A model generated the notes under the pieces. That model saw only the letters and a program-made list of their open reading frames with translations, did not search any database and had not been told where the DNA came from. Made by a program: the position numbers and the translations under genes. A stretch of DNA of 64,000 nucleotides from Actinoallomurus oryzae (lineage in GTDB: Bacteria; Actinomycetota; Actinomycetes; Streptosporangiales; Streptosporangiaceae): the NCBI RefSeq assembly GCF_039541955.1, contig NZ_BAABHF010000046.1, forward strand, positions 124,001 to 188,000, in the 5' to 3' direction. Below are positions 36,881-45,750 of this stretch, in pieces (the stretch's first letter is position 1; every line of letters begins with the position of its first letter).

Positions 36881-37868
36881 CGGCCAGCGTGCGGGGGATC
36901 TCGGCGCCGACCGCCTGGACCAGCCAGCCGAAGCCGCCCAGGCCCTCGCGGTCGATCAGCTCGGCGTCCTCGCCCGCCGCGCGCAGCGCCTGGAGGTAGC
37001 CGCGCGGGTCGGTGTGGGCGAGTTCCAGGGGCGGCCGGGCGCCGCGCAGGCCCAGGGCGCGCAGTGCGGCGCGCTGGGTGGTGAGCAGCGTCGCCGTCGC
37101 GCCGGCGCTCTCGCCCGCGTCGGCGCACGCGTCGAGTGCGACGTGGGCGGTGATGTCGCACGAGCCGTCGGGCACGGGGGAGACGCATCGGCCGTCGCGG
37201 TAGCCCGTGAGCGTGCCGTACGTCGGGCGCCGGCCGCGCTCGTGGGAGTAGTCGATGGCCAGGGCCACCCCGCCCCGCAGGCGTCCGATCACCGACGCCC
37301 ACGCGGCGCAGCGGTGCCGGCCGACCTCCGCGCGGTCGCCGGGCTCGCGCAGCGGCCACCAGCGCTCCAGCCAGGCGGTGTCCTCGGGGGAGGGCACCGG
37401 GCCCGGCAGCTCCGCGCCGGTGGCCGGGTCGACGACGACGAGGCGCGGTCCTTCGCCGGTCAGCTCCACGACGTCGAGCGGCACGTTGTCGAGCCACTCG
37501 TTGGCGATGACGAGGCCGGTGACGGTGTCCGGCAGCCGGTCGCGCCACTCGATCGCCGGGCTCAGCCCGGCGGGGCGCGGGGCGACCTCCACCGCGATCG
37601 GCCGCAGGCGCCCGTCCAGCCCGGCCGTCGCGTGGATCTCGGCAAGCAGCTCTCCGGAGCCGGCACCCACGTCGACGAGGTCGAACCGCGCGGGCCCGCC
37701 CAGAGCGTCGTCGACCTCGGTGACCAGCCGGGCCATCGCGTGGGCGAAGCGACGTGAGGCGTGCACCGAGGTGCGGAAGTGGGCCGCGGGCCGTTCACCG
37801 CGAGTGTAGAAGCCGTCCGCCCCGTACAGCGCGTGCTCCATCGCCGTCCGCCATCCGACCTGACTCAC
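36840..37868 (-). CDS. MidA-like SAM-dependent methyltransferase (DUF185)
   Basis: A 342-residue protein of the MidA/NDUFAF7 family: GFYTRGERPAAHFRTSVHAS, the SAM-binding VDVGAGSGELL, EWLDNVPLDVVEL and DYSHERGRRPTYGTLTGYR. Mitochondrial relatives methylate an Arg in the 49-kDa subunit (NuoD homologue) of complex I; an orphan nuoD lies only 3 kb away, so a link is possible. Start GTG 37868 has TACGGT 6 bases upstream. Its 3' end overlaps the P450 gene tail-to-tail by 41 bases. Confidence 0.88.
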   Translation of the reverse strand: MSQVGWRTAMEHALYGADGFYTRGERPAAHFRTSVHASRRFAHAMARLVTEVDDALGGPARFDLVDVGAGSGELLAEIHATAGLDGRLRPIAVEVAPRPAGLSPAIEWRDRLPDTVTGLVIANEWLDNVPLDVVELTGEGPRLVVVDPATGAELPGPVPSPEDTAWLERWWPLREPGDRAEVGRHRCAAWASVIGRLRGGVALAIDYSHERGRRPTYGTLTGYRDGRCVSPVPDGSCDITAHVALDACADAGESAGATATLLTTQRAALRALGLRGARPPLELAHTDPRGYLQALRAAGEDAELIDREGLGGFGWLVQAVGAEIPRTLAATRRREVTPDRAG

Positions 37869-37959
37869 GTGTTGACCGTATCGCGTGCTCCCCAGGTCGT
37901 ACGCGGGCTCCGACCTGCGATTGACGCGTGCCGAGCCGAACGATAAATACGCTTGGGCG

Positions 37960-39174
37960 ATGGTCCCCCGACTGTTCGCCTGGCTGAGAAAGCACCAGCG
38001 GCTCGTCGACACCCTGTTCATGGTGCCGCTCGGCGCAGTGGCGGTGATCGTGCGGGGCCGCTGGATCGAGACGACGTCGGACGGCCTCCCTCAGCAGACC
38101 CCGTACCTCCTCAACCTCGCGCTGGCCGTCGCGATGTGCCTGCCGCTGGTCTGGCGGCGCCGGTGGCCCCGCGCGGTGTTCGCCGTGATCGCCGGGGCGG
38201 CGTTCGTCCAGTGGCTGGTGGGCGCCAACGTCGCCGTGTTCGACCTCGCGCTGCTCGTCGCGATGTACACCGTCGCGGCGGAGTGCGCCTTCCGGTGGGC
38301 GCTGGCCGCGTTGCTGATCAACGAGCTGGGGCTCATCCTGCTGGTCTGGAAGCTCATGAGCCAGCCCGAACCGCAGGGCGCATGGCGGGAGCTGAGCCCG
38401 GACTCCATCGCCCTGGGGGCGATCTGGCTGTGCGGCCTGTACATCAGCACCCGGCGCAAGTACACCCTCAGCCTCGAAGAGCGCGCCCGCCGGCTCGAGC
38501 GCGAACGCGACGCGCAGGCCGAGGTGGCCGCCGCGGCCGAGCGAGCCCGGATCGCCCGTGAGATGCACGACGTCATCGCGCACAGCATCAGCGTGATGGT
38601 GATCCAGGCCGACGGCGCCTCGTACGCGATCGACACCGACGCGGCACGCGCCAAGCGGGCGATGCGGGCGATCGGCGACACGGGACGGTCGGCGCTCACC
38701 GAGATGCGCCGCATGCTCGGCGTCCTCCGCGAGGGCGACGGCAAGGCCGCCCTGGCGCCGCAGCCCGGCGTCGACGAGCTCCCGCACCTGGTGGAGCAGA
38801 TCCGCTCCACCGGGCTGCCGGTCGAGCTGACGATCGACGGGGCGCAGGTACCGCTGCCCGGCGGCATGGAACTGGCCCTCTACCGGATCGCGCAGGAGGC
38901 CCTCACCAACGTCATGAAACACGCGGGCCCTTCGGCCACCGCGTGGGTCGAACTGCACTACGGTGACGGAGCGGTCGAACTACGCATCCGCGACGACGGG
39001 CGCGGCGCGACGTTCTCGGACGGACGCGGCCACGGCCTGGTGAGCATGCGTGAGCGGGTCGCGGTCTACGGAGGAGAGGTGACCGCCGCACCGGCGCGGG
39101 GCGGCGGCTTCGAGGTCGTCGCGCGGATGCCGGTGCGCGAGTCCCCGGCGAAACAGGAGGTCGGTACGCCGTGA
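37960..39174 (+). CDS. NarL-type sensor histidine kinase
   Basis: A 404-residue HisKA_3 kinase with four or five N-terminal TM helices (about 20-165), a short coiled linker, phospho-accepting His at about 203 (REMHDVIAHSIS), N box EALTNVMKHA and G boxes DDGRG, GHGLVSMRERV. Start ATG 37960 has TACGCT (37948-37953) 6 bases upstream. It precedes the response regulator by 28 bases. The following chaplin and ABC exporter could be targets. Confidence 0.92.
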   Translation: MVPRLFAWLRKHQRLVDTLFMVPLGAVAVIVRGRWIETTSDGLPQQTPYLLNLALAVAMCLPLVWRRRWPRAVFAVIAGAAFVQWLVGANVAVFDLALLVAMYTVAAECAFRWALAALLINELGLILLVWKLMSQPEPQGAWRELSPDSIALGAIWLCGLYISTRRKYTLSLEERARRLERERDAQAEVAAAAERARIAREMHDVIAHSISVMVIQADGASYAIDTDAARAKRAMRAIGDTGRSALTEMRRMLGVLREGDGKAALAPQPGVDELPHLVEQIRSTGLPVELTIDGAQVPLPGGMELALYRIAQEALTNVMKHAGPSATAWVELHYGDGAVELRIRDDGRGATFSDGRGHGLVSMRERVAVYGGEVTAAPARGGGFEVVARMPVRESPAKQEVGTP

Positions 39175-39202
39175 GCGAGCGCGGTGGAGCGGAGGAGCGC
39201 CC

Positions 39203-39877
39203 ATGATCAGGGTGCTGTTGGTCGACGACCAGGAGCTCGTCCGCACCGGGTTTCGCATGGTGCTCGACGCGCAGCCCGAGATCGAGGTGGCCGGCGAGGC
39301 CTCCGACGGGCGTGAGGCGGTCGAGGCGCTGCGCTCGACCTCCGCCGACGTGGTGCTGATGGACGTGCGCATGCCGCGCATGGACGGCATCGAGGCGACC
39401 CGGCAGATCTGCTCGCGCCCCGGCGGCCCGAAGGTGATCATCCTGACCACCTTCGACCTGGACGAGTACGCCTTCTCGGCGCTCAAGGCGGGTGCGGCCG
39501 GGTTCTTGCTCAAGGACGCCGGGCCCGAGCAGCTCATCGAGGCGATCCGTGCGGTCAGTTCCGGCGACGCCGTGGTCGCGCCGAGCACGACGCGCCGCCT
39601 CATCGACCGGTTCGTGGAACACATCCCCGACGACGACGGCACCACCGACGCGGCCCTGGAGTCGCTCACGGCGCGTGAGGCCGAGGTGCTCAAGCTCGTC
39701 GCGCGCGGCATGTCGAACGGCGAGATCGCCGGGGAGCTGTACGTCTCCGAGGCGACCGTGAAGACGCATGTCGGGCGCATTCTCAACAAACTGGGCCTCA
39801 GAGACCGGGTGCAGGCCGTGGTCTTCGCATACGAGACCGGCCTCATCAAAAGCGGTCAGAGCAGTCACGAAGCGTAA
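39203..39877 (+). CDS. NarL/FixJ-family response regulator
   Basis: A 224-residue regulator. Receiver with DDQE, Asp54 (LMDVRMPRMDG), TTFD and Lys in LLKDAGP; LuxR-type HTH with LTAREAEVLKLVARGMSNGEI and TVKTHVGRILNKLGLRDR (read in parts). GGAGCGGAGGAG precedes ATG 39203. A long gap downstream leads into the chaplin gene. Confidence 0.93.
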   Translation: MIRVLLVDDQELVRTGFRMVLDAQPEIEVAGEASDGREAVEALRSTSADVVLMDVRMPRMDGIEATRQICSRPGGPKVIILTTFDLDEYAFSALKAGAAGFLLKDAGPEQLIEAIRAVSSGDAVVAPSTTRRLIDRFVEHIPDDDGTTDAALESLTAREAEVLKLVARGMSNGEIAGELYVSEATVKTHVGRILNKLGLRDRVQAVVFAYETGLIKSGQSSHEA

Positions 39878-39994
39878 CGATTGCATCACGCGACCGGCCG
39901 TTCCATTGCCATTGGCTGAGAGTCCCTGGATAACTACCGTACGTATCGGCCACGCCACGCGTGGTCGCGAATCTCCATGTACGGGAGGATTCAC

Positions 39995-40264
39995 GTGCTC
40001 AAGAAGCTCACCGCGGCCGGAGTGGTCGCGGCCGCCGTGTCCGGCGCCCTCGTGCTGGCCTCGCCGGCCAACGCCGACATCAACACCAGTGGTGACGGCA
40101 GCATCCTCGGCGGCAACCAGCTCGTCGTGCCCATCTCCATCCCGGTGAACGTCTGCGGCAACGCCGTCGCGGTCATCGGCGGCGCACGCGCGGGATGCCG
40201 CGGCGGCGCCTCGGCCGGATACGGGCTGCACCACCACCGCCGCTTCACCCCCTGGGACTCCTGA
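39995..40264 (+). CDS. Short chaplin-type secreted surface protein
   Basis: An 89-residue exported protein. Signal peptide (VLKKLTAAGVVAAAVSGAL, ending NADIN region) then a single chaplin (DUF320) domain: LVVPISIPVNVCGNAVAVIGG followed by a second Cys (GCRGG) - within the usual pattern of two Cys flanking NxVxVIG. Chaplins form amyloid fibrils that make aerial hyphae and spores hydrophobic. GGGAGGA precedes GTG 39995. Followed by a strong terminator. Confirms a sporulating, filamentous host. Confidence 0.85.
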   Translation: MLKKLTAAGVVAAAVSGALVLASPANADINTSGDGSILGGNQLVVPISIPVNVCGNAVAVIGGARAGCRGGASAGYGLHHHRRFTPWDS

Positions 40265-40280
40265 CCGCAGCACTCGACGG

Positions 40281-40306
40281 CCCCCGCGCGGACGACCGCG
40301 CGGGGG
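40281..40306 (+). terminator. Terminator of the chaplin gene
   Basis: An 11-bp perfect GC stem (40281-40291 with 40296-40306), 4-base loop ACGA, followed by TCTTCGT. A classical intrinsic terminator 17 bases after the chaplin stop. Confidence 0.9.
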
Positions 40307-40436
40307 TCTTCGTAGTCCTCAGGTCGCACATCGGATCAACGCGCGGACCGACATGACGATGGCCGTGAGGGCGATGGCAGCGGGGCCGGCCGTCCCTAGT
40401 TTTGATCACGTTCCGTCCATGACCGAGGAGTCACCC

Positions 40437-41183
40437 GTGATCAGCACCGCTGTCAACGCCCCGCCGGCCGTCGCCGCCACCGATGTGACCAAGGTGTACG
40501 GCTCCGGGGACGCCGCCGTCCACGCCCTGCGCGGGGTCGGTGTGGCGTTCGCCCGTGGAGCCTTCACCGCGATCATGGGGCCGTCGGGCTCTGGCAAGTC
40601 CACGCTCATGCACTGCCTGGCCGGTCTGGACACGGTCGACCGCGGCTCGGTGATGCTCGGGGACGTGGAGATCACCGGGCTGTCCGATCGGCAGCTGACC
40701 CGCCTGCGCCGCGACCGGATCGGGTTCGTCTTCCAGTCCTTCAACCTGCTGCCGACGCTGACGGCCGAGCAGAACATGCTGCTGCCGCTCGAACTCGCCG
40801 GTCGCAAGCCGGACCGGGCCTGGATGGACCACATCGTCGCCACGGTCGGCCTGCGCGATCGTCTCTCGCATCGGCCGAGCGAGCTATCCGGCGGTCAGCA
40901 ACAGCGGGTCGCCTGCGCCCGCGCCCTCCTGCACCGTCCGGAGGTCATCTTCGCCGACGAGCCGACCGGCAACCTCGACTCGCGTTCCGGCACCGAGGTG
41001 CTCGGGTTCCTGCGCTCGTCGGTGCGCGAGATGGGCCAGACGATCGTCATGGTCACCCACGACCCGGTGGCGGCCTCTTTCGCCGACCGTGTGGTCTTCC
41101 TGCGTGACGGGATGATCAGGTCCGAACTGGCCCGGCCGACGCCGGACACGGTGCTGGACGCACTGAAGCGGCTGGAGGTCTGA
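40437..41183 (+). CDS. ABC transporter ATP-binding protein (LolD/MacB type)
   Basis: A 248-residue ATPase. Walker A GPSGSGKS, Q-loop FQSFNLLP, signature LSGGQQQRVACARAL, Walker B VIFADEPTG and the LDSRSG D-loop mark the LolD/MacB class, which powers FtsX-like permeases in lipoprotein or substrate export and efflux. GTG 40437 is used, with GAGGAG 7 bases upstream; ATG 40419 is alternative. The permease follows after 2 bases. Confidence 0.94.
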   Translation: MISTAVNAPPAVAATDVTKVYGSGDAAVHALRGVGVAFARGAFTAIMGPSGSGKSTLMHCLAGLDTVDRGSVMLGDVEITGLSDRQLTRLRRDRIGFVFQSFNLLPTLTAEQNMLLPLELAGRKPDRAWMDHIVATVGLRDRLSHRPSELSGGQQQRVACARALLHRPEVIFADEPTGNLDSRSGTEVLGFLRSSVREMGQTIVMVTHDPVAASFADRVVFLRDGMIRSELARPTPDTVLDALKRLEV

Positions 41184-41185
41184 CC

Positions 41186-43684
41186 GTGCTGAAGACGACT
41201 CTGGCCGGGCTCCGCGCCCACCTGCTGCGGCTGGTCCTCACCGCGCTGGCCATCACCCTCGGCGTCGGGTTCGTGTCCGGCACCTTCGTGCTCACCGACA
41301 CGATGCGGGCCGCCGTCGACCAGCAGTTCACCGCCTCCGCCAGTAAGATCTCGGTCGCGGTGCTGCCCACGGGGTCATCCAACGACGTGCCGGCCGCGCT
41401 GCTGTCCCGGGTCAAGAAAGTGTCCGGTGTCCAGGACGCCCAGGGCCTCGTCCTCGGCAGTGCTCCACTGATCGGTAAGGACGGCAAGGCGTACGGCGAC
41501 GCCGGTACGGCGGGGGTGTCCATCTCCACCGGCGCCTTGCAGCGGTACCGGATCAAGCCCGGCCGCCCGCCGTCCGGACCTGGAGAGGTCGTGCTGGACA
41601 CCAAGACCGCCCGGCGCGCCGGCTACAAGGTCGGTGACCGTGTGTCCGTGCTCGATAAGCAGGGTCGGGTGCATTCGTTCACCGTGTCGGGGCTGGTGGA
41701 CTTCGGTGTCGACCAGGAGGTCGCCTACCGCGGCGGGGTCGGCTTCACCGCCGCGACCGCCACGGCGATGACCGGCGAGCACGGTTATGCGGAGATCGAT
41801 GTCAAGGCCGCGCCGGGCACGAGCGACGCGGCGCTGCGCGACGCGGTCGCGCAGGCGGTCGGCGGGTCGTATGAGGTGCTCACCAGCGCGAAGCTCGCCG
41901 ACCGGCTGGCCAGATCCTCTGGCCTGTCGACCAGTGATCTGTCGGTGTTCTTCCTGGCGTTCGCGATTGTGGCGTTGTTCGTCGCGGCGTTGGTCATCTA
42001 CAACACCTTCAACATCTTGATCGCCCAGCGGACGCGGGAGATGGCGTTGCTGCGCTGCGTCGGCGCGACGCGGGCCCAGGTGTTCCGCGGGGTTCTCGCC
42101 GAGGCGATGGTCGTTGGCCTGGCCGCGTCCGCGCTCGGTGTGCTCGCCGGTGTGGGGCTGGGCGCCGGCGGTGCAGCGCTGTTCGCCTCCGCCGACGACA
42201 CCTCGGTCGGCTCGGTGACGGTGTCGGCCACGCCGGTCGTCGTCGGTCTCGTGGTCGGTTTGATCGTCACGCTCGTTGCGGCCCTGCTCCCGGCCCGCGC
42301 GGCCACTCGCGTGCCGCCGGTGGCCGCACTGCGCAGCCAGATGGAGGGGCGGGTCAAGGGCCGCGCGGGCATCATCCGCATGGTCCTCGGCTCGCCGCTC
42401 GTCCTCGCCGGGCTCTTGATCATCGCCCTGGCGTTGGGGAGCGAGGCGGGTCAGCAACCGTTCGTGATGGTGCTGGCCGGGGGAATGATGGTCTTCCTCG
42501 GTGTGATCGCGCTCAGCCCGTTCATCGTCGGTGGCCTCAGCGGTGTGGTCGGCTGGCTGCCGGCGCGGCTGCTGGGCGTGCCGGGCCGGCTCGCGCGGGA
42601 GAACGCCGGGCGCAACCCCAAGCGTGCGGCGATCACCACCATCGCCCTCACCATCGGCGTCACACTGATGACCACGTTCTCGGTCGCGCTGGCCTCCACA
42701 CAGGCGACCGCGACCGCCAAGCTCGCCGAACAGTTCCCGGTCGACTACCAGCTCACCACGGTCGGCGACCAGCTCATCCCCCGGCAGGCGGCAGCCGCCT
42801 TGCGCACGAAGCCGCAGCTCAGCGACGTCATCGAGGTACGGAACGCGGACGACGCGCGGCTCGACGGCGAGGACACCCTTGTGGGCACGGTCGCCGGCCA
42901 CGCGCTCGGCCGCTCGATCAAGCCCGAGATCGTCGCGGGCTCGATCACCGACCTGGGGCCGGGGACCGTCGCGCTGCACGAGGACACGGCCAAGTCCTTC
43001 GGCGTGGGCGTGGGCCGGCAGATGACGCTGACCAACGGCTCCCAGCGGCTTTCGCTGCGGGTCGTGGCGGTCTTCTCCGGTGAGACCCCGACACCGGAGG
43101 TCACGATCAACGAGGCCGACTTCGACCGCACCTTCGGTCCCAAGAATGACTCCGAGGTCTACGTCAAGGCGAAGAAGGGCGTGTCCACCGACGTCTCCAG
43201 CCGGGTGGTAGAGGATGCCACCAAGGCCTACCCGATGGTGAAGGTCGGCAGTCTCGCCGACATGAAGGAACAGCTCACCAAGGCCGTCGACCAGCTGTTC
43301 GTGCTGGTCGGTGCCCTGCTGGGGTTGGCGATCATCATCTCACTGATCGGCATCGCCAACACGCTGACGTTGTCGGTGTTCGAGCGCACCCGTGAGTCGG
43401 CGCTCCTGCGGGCGCTCGGCCTGACCCGGAGCGGGCTGCGGTGGATGCTGTCGCTGGAAGCGGTGATCATGGCCGTGATCGGCGCGCTGCTCGGCGTCGT
43501 CCTCGGCGCCGGCTTCGGCTGGGCCGCGATCAGCGCCGTATTGGATGGGGTCGTCCTCGGCTTCCCGATTGTGCGAATCATCGCGTTCATCGTCGTGGCG
43601 GGGCTGGCAGGGCTACTCGCCGCCGTCGTCCCCAGCCGCCGGGCGGCCAAAGCATCAATCGTCGCCTCACTCGCAAGCGACTGA
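41186..43684 (+). CDS. FtsX-like ABC transporter permease (two-domain, MacB family)
   Basis: An 832-residue permease with the usual actinobacterial layout: TM1, a large periplasmic MacB-like domain, three TM helices (first FtsX domain, about 250-385), further TM helices at 395-475, a second N-terminal helix and periplasmic domain, and a final FtsX unit (about 700-825). RxxAxxR-like couplings RTREMALLRCVGATRAQV and RTRESALLRALGLTRSGL occur twice, showing internal duplication. Codon use here is slightly less GC-rich (more TTG, GTT). Ends before a strong terminator. Confidence 0.93.
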   Translation: MLKTTLAGLRAHLLRLVLTALAITLGVGFVSGTFVLTDTMRAAVDQQFTASASKISVAVLPTGSSNDVPAALLSRVKKVSGVQDAQGLVLGSAPLIGKDGKAYGDAGTAGVSISTGALQRYRIKPGRPPSGPGEVVLDTKTARRAGYKVGDRVSVLDKQGRVHSFTVSGLVDFGVDQEVAYRGGVGFTAATATAMTGEHGYAEIDVKAAPGTSDAALRDAVAQAVGGSYEVLTSAKLADRLARSSGLSTSDLSVFFLAFAIVALFVAALVIYNTFNILIAQRTREMALLRCVGATRAQVFRGVLAEAMVVGLAASALGVLAGVGLGAGGAALFASADDTSVGSVTVSATPVVVGLVVGLIVTLVAALLPARAATRVPPVAALRSQMEGRVKGRAGIIRMVLGSPLVLAGLLIIALALGSEAGQQPFVMVLAGGMMVFLGVIALSPFIVGGLSGVVGWLPARLLGVPGRLARENAGRNPKRAAITTIALTIGVTLMTTFSVALASTQATATAKLAEQFPVDYQLTTVGDQLIPRQAAAALRTKPQLSDVIEVRNADDARLDGEDTLVGTVAGHALGRSIKPEIVAGSITDLGPGTVALHEDTAKSFGVGVGRQMTLTNGSQRLSLRVVAVFSGETPTPEVTINEADFDRTFGPKNDSEVYVKAKKGVSTDVSSRVVEDATKAYPMVKVGSLADMKEQLTKAVDQLFVLVGALLGLAIIISLIGIANTLTLSVFERTRESALLRALGLTRSGLRWMLSLEAVIMAVIGALLGVVLGAGFGWAAISAVLDGVVLGFPIVRIIAFIVVAGLAGLLAAVVPSRRAAKASIVASLASD

Positions 43685-43703
43685 CGGATCGCCGCGATCG
43701 GCG

Positions 43704-43737
43704 GAGAGGCCCTTCACCGCACGGTGAAGGGCCTCTC
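43704..43737. terminator. Bidirectional terminator
   Basis: A perfect 16-bp stem (43704-43719 with 43722-43737) lies between the convergent ABC permease and HAD phosphatase genes. Confidence 0.9.
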
Positions 43738-43749
43738 GCGCACACCTGG

Positions 43750-44550
43750 CTAGGGCAGGTAGTACATCGGGTTCGGGAGTTTGAAGGACCGGTCGGCGTG
43801 GCCACCGTTCAGGTCGCTGTACTGGTCGCCGAAGTTGGCGGTGATGTCGTAGCCGAGCGACTCGATGTGCCCACGCGTCCCGGACTTGTACTCGGTCGTG
43901 GTGCAGGTGTAGGTCGGCGCCGAGCACGGCAGGTAGGCGGTGGGCGCCTTGGTGTTCAGGTAGAGGTGGGTGGTGTCGGCGGGGGAGGTGTACCCGGCGG
44001 CGGCCAGGTTGCGGACGCTGGCGGCCCGCTGCGTCTCGGGGCGGCCGGTGATCCAGAACACCGTGACGCCGTGGTCGGCGGCCCAGTTGACCAGGGCCGG
44101 CATGCCGAAGACGGCGCGCATGTTCTTGTTCTGGATGTACGCGTCGTTGGAGGCCGGGGTGTAGTTGAAGCCGACCTCCAGCTCGTAGTTGTAGGTGAGG
44201 AGCGAGGTGTCGTCCACGTCCAGCACGATGGCCGGCTTCTTGCCCGGCCTGGTGTGCCGTACGGCCTGCCTCAGATAGGCCCCGGCCCTGGCCTCGATGC
44301 CGGCGACCTGCTTGGCGTAGCTGCTGTCGGCGGAGGCGTGGTGCTCGCCGGAGCCGTCCACGGTGTCGCCGTAGTACGCCTTGATCTCGTTGACGACGTT
44401 CGTGAGGTTGGGGATCTCCTTGTCGCTGCGCGGTACGGATCCGGTCGCGTTCGCCGCGCCCACCGCGTACAGGGTGGTGGCGGCGACCGCGGTGGCGACG
44501 GTGGCGGTCAGGGCGTGCTTGCGGAGGGTCCGGCGGAAACGTACTGCCAT
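43750..44550 (-). CDS. Exported HAD-family acid phosphatase
   Basis: A 266-residue secreted class B/HAD acid phosphatase. The N-terminus has a basic signal peptide (AVRFRRTLRKHAL, hydrophobic core to about 34). Motif I is VLDVDDTSLL (nucleophile Asp and acid Asp), motif II WITGRPE, and a late Lys plus FGDQYSDL supply motifs III and IV. It probably dephosphorylates small molecules outside the cell. ATG 44550 is preceded by GAGGAA. A 290-base gap with the TAGGCT promoter of DUF2520 follows upstream. Confidence 0.9.
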   Translation of the reverse strand: MAVRFRRTLRKHALTATVATAVAATTLYAVGAANATGSVPRSDKEIPNLTNVVNEIKAYYGDTVDGSGEHHASADSSYAKQVAGIEARAGAYLRQAVRHTRPGKKPAIVLDVDDTSLLTYNYELEVGFNYTPASNDAYIQNKNMRAVFGMPALVNWAADHGVTVFWITGRPETQRAASVRNLAAAGYTSPADTTHLYLNTKAPTAYLPCSAPTYTCTTTEYKSGTRGHIESLGYDITANFGDQYSDLNGGHADRSFKLPNPMYYLP

Positions 44551-44841
44551 CAAGGGTTCCTCGTCTTCTCATGCGTACCGTCGCACCACGCGCTTCGGCC
44601 GCGAGGTTCGTGTCTCATTCACCGGCGGGGGAGACCGGCGTGCATGATCTCGCAGGTTTCCAGCCGGGGGAAGGGCGAAGGTCGCCGTCGGCCGGGTCTG
44701 GCCCGACCGGCGGCGTGCGGAGACAATCTCCGTACGCCGCTGATGCGCCCGGGGGGACGAACACGCGCACAAAGGGCACACATCGGCGTGGGTAGGCTGT
44801 GGCCGGACCGTCCGGTACCCGCGAAGGACTGGAACGCACGA

Positions 44842-45750
44842 ATGACCACTTCTGACCAGCGCCCGGGGCGCCTCGCCGTGGGCGTTGTCGGCGCCGGCCG
44901 CGTCGGGTCGGCGCTGGGCCGGGCGCTCGACCTGGCCGGCCACACCGTGGTGGCGGCGTCCGGGGTCTCCGACGCCTCCCGCGAACGCCTCCGCGAGCGG
45001 CTGCCCGGAGTTCCGCTGCTGCCGGTGCCCGAGGTGGTGGCCGCCGCCGACCTGGTGCTGCTGACCGTGCCCGACGACGCGTTGGCCGCCCTGGTCGAGG
45101 GACTGGTGAGCACCGACGTGACCGTACGCGGCAAGCTGCTCGTCCACACCAGCGGCCGGTACGGCGCGGACGTGCTGGAGGTCGCCACACGCGCCGGCGG
45201 GCTGCCGCTCGCGCTGCACCCGGTGATGACGTTCACCGGGCGGCCCGACGACGTCGACCGGCTCGCCGGGATCTCCTTCGGCGTCACCGCGCCCGAGCCG
45301 CTGCGGCCCGTCGCCGAGGCGCTCGTGGTCGAGATGGGCGGCGAGCCGGTGTGGATCCCCGAGAACCGGCGCACGCTCTACCACGCGGCGCTGGCCGGCG
45401 GCGCCAACCACCTGGTCACGCTCGTCGTCGAGTCGATGGACCTGCTCGGCCGCGCCGGCGTGGAGAACCCGAGCCGCATGCTCGGCCCGCTGCTGGGCGC
45501 CGCCCTCGACAACGCCCTGCGGCTCGGCGTCCGCGGCCTGACCGGACCGGTCGCCCGCGGCGACGCCGGCACGGTCGCGGGCCACGTCGAGGAACTGGGC
45601 CGCGTCTCACCCGAGGCGCGCGGCGCGTACGTCGCGCTGGCCCGCCTCACCGCCGACCGCGCGCTCGCGGCCGGTCTCCTCAAGCCCGACGACGCATCAC
45701 GTCTCCTCGACGCTCTGGCCGAACGCGGTTCCGAAGGGAAGCAGCAATGA
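44842..45750 (+). CDS. Rossmann-like and DUF2520 protein (putative ketopantoate reductase-like)
   Basis: A 302-residue NAD(P)-binding protein. VGVVGAGRVGSALGRAL (residues 12-28) is the nucleotide loop; HTSGRYG and LALHPVMTFTG follow, then a helical DUF2520 C-terminal domain with LAGGANHLVTLV. It is related to 6-phosphogluconate dehydrogenase-like reductases and always sits before panC in actinobacteria; a role as ketopantoate-type reductase has been proposed by position. TAGGCT (44804-44809) serves as -10. Overlaps panC by 4 bases. Confidence 0.88.
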   Translation: MTTSDQRPGRLAVGVVGAGRVGSALGRALDLAGHTVVAASGVSDASRERLRERLPGVPLLPVPEVVAAADLVLLTVPDDALAALVEGLVSTDVTVRGKLLVHTSGRYGADVLEVATRAGGLPLALHPVMTFTGRPDDVDRLAGISFGVTAPEPLRPVAEALVVEMGGEPVWIPENRRTLYHAALAGGANHLVTLVVESMDLLGRAGVENPSRMLGPLLGAALDNALRLGVRGLTGPVARGDAGTVAGHVEELGRVSPEARGAYVALARLTADRALAAGLLKPDDASRLLDALAERGSEGKQQ

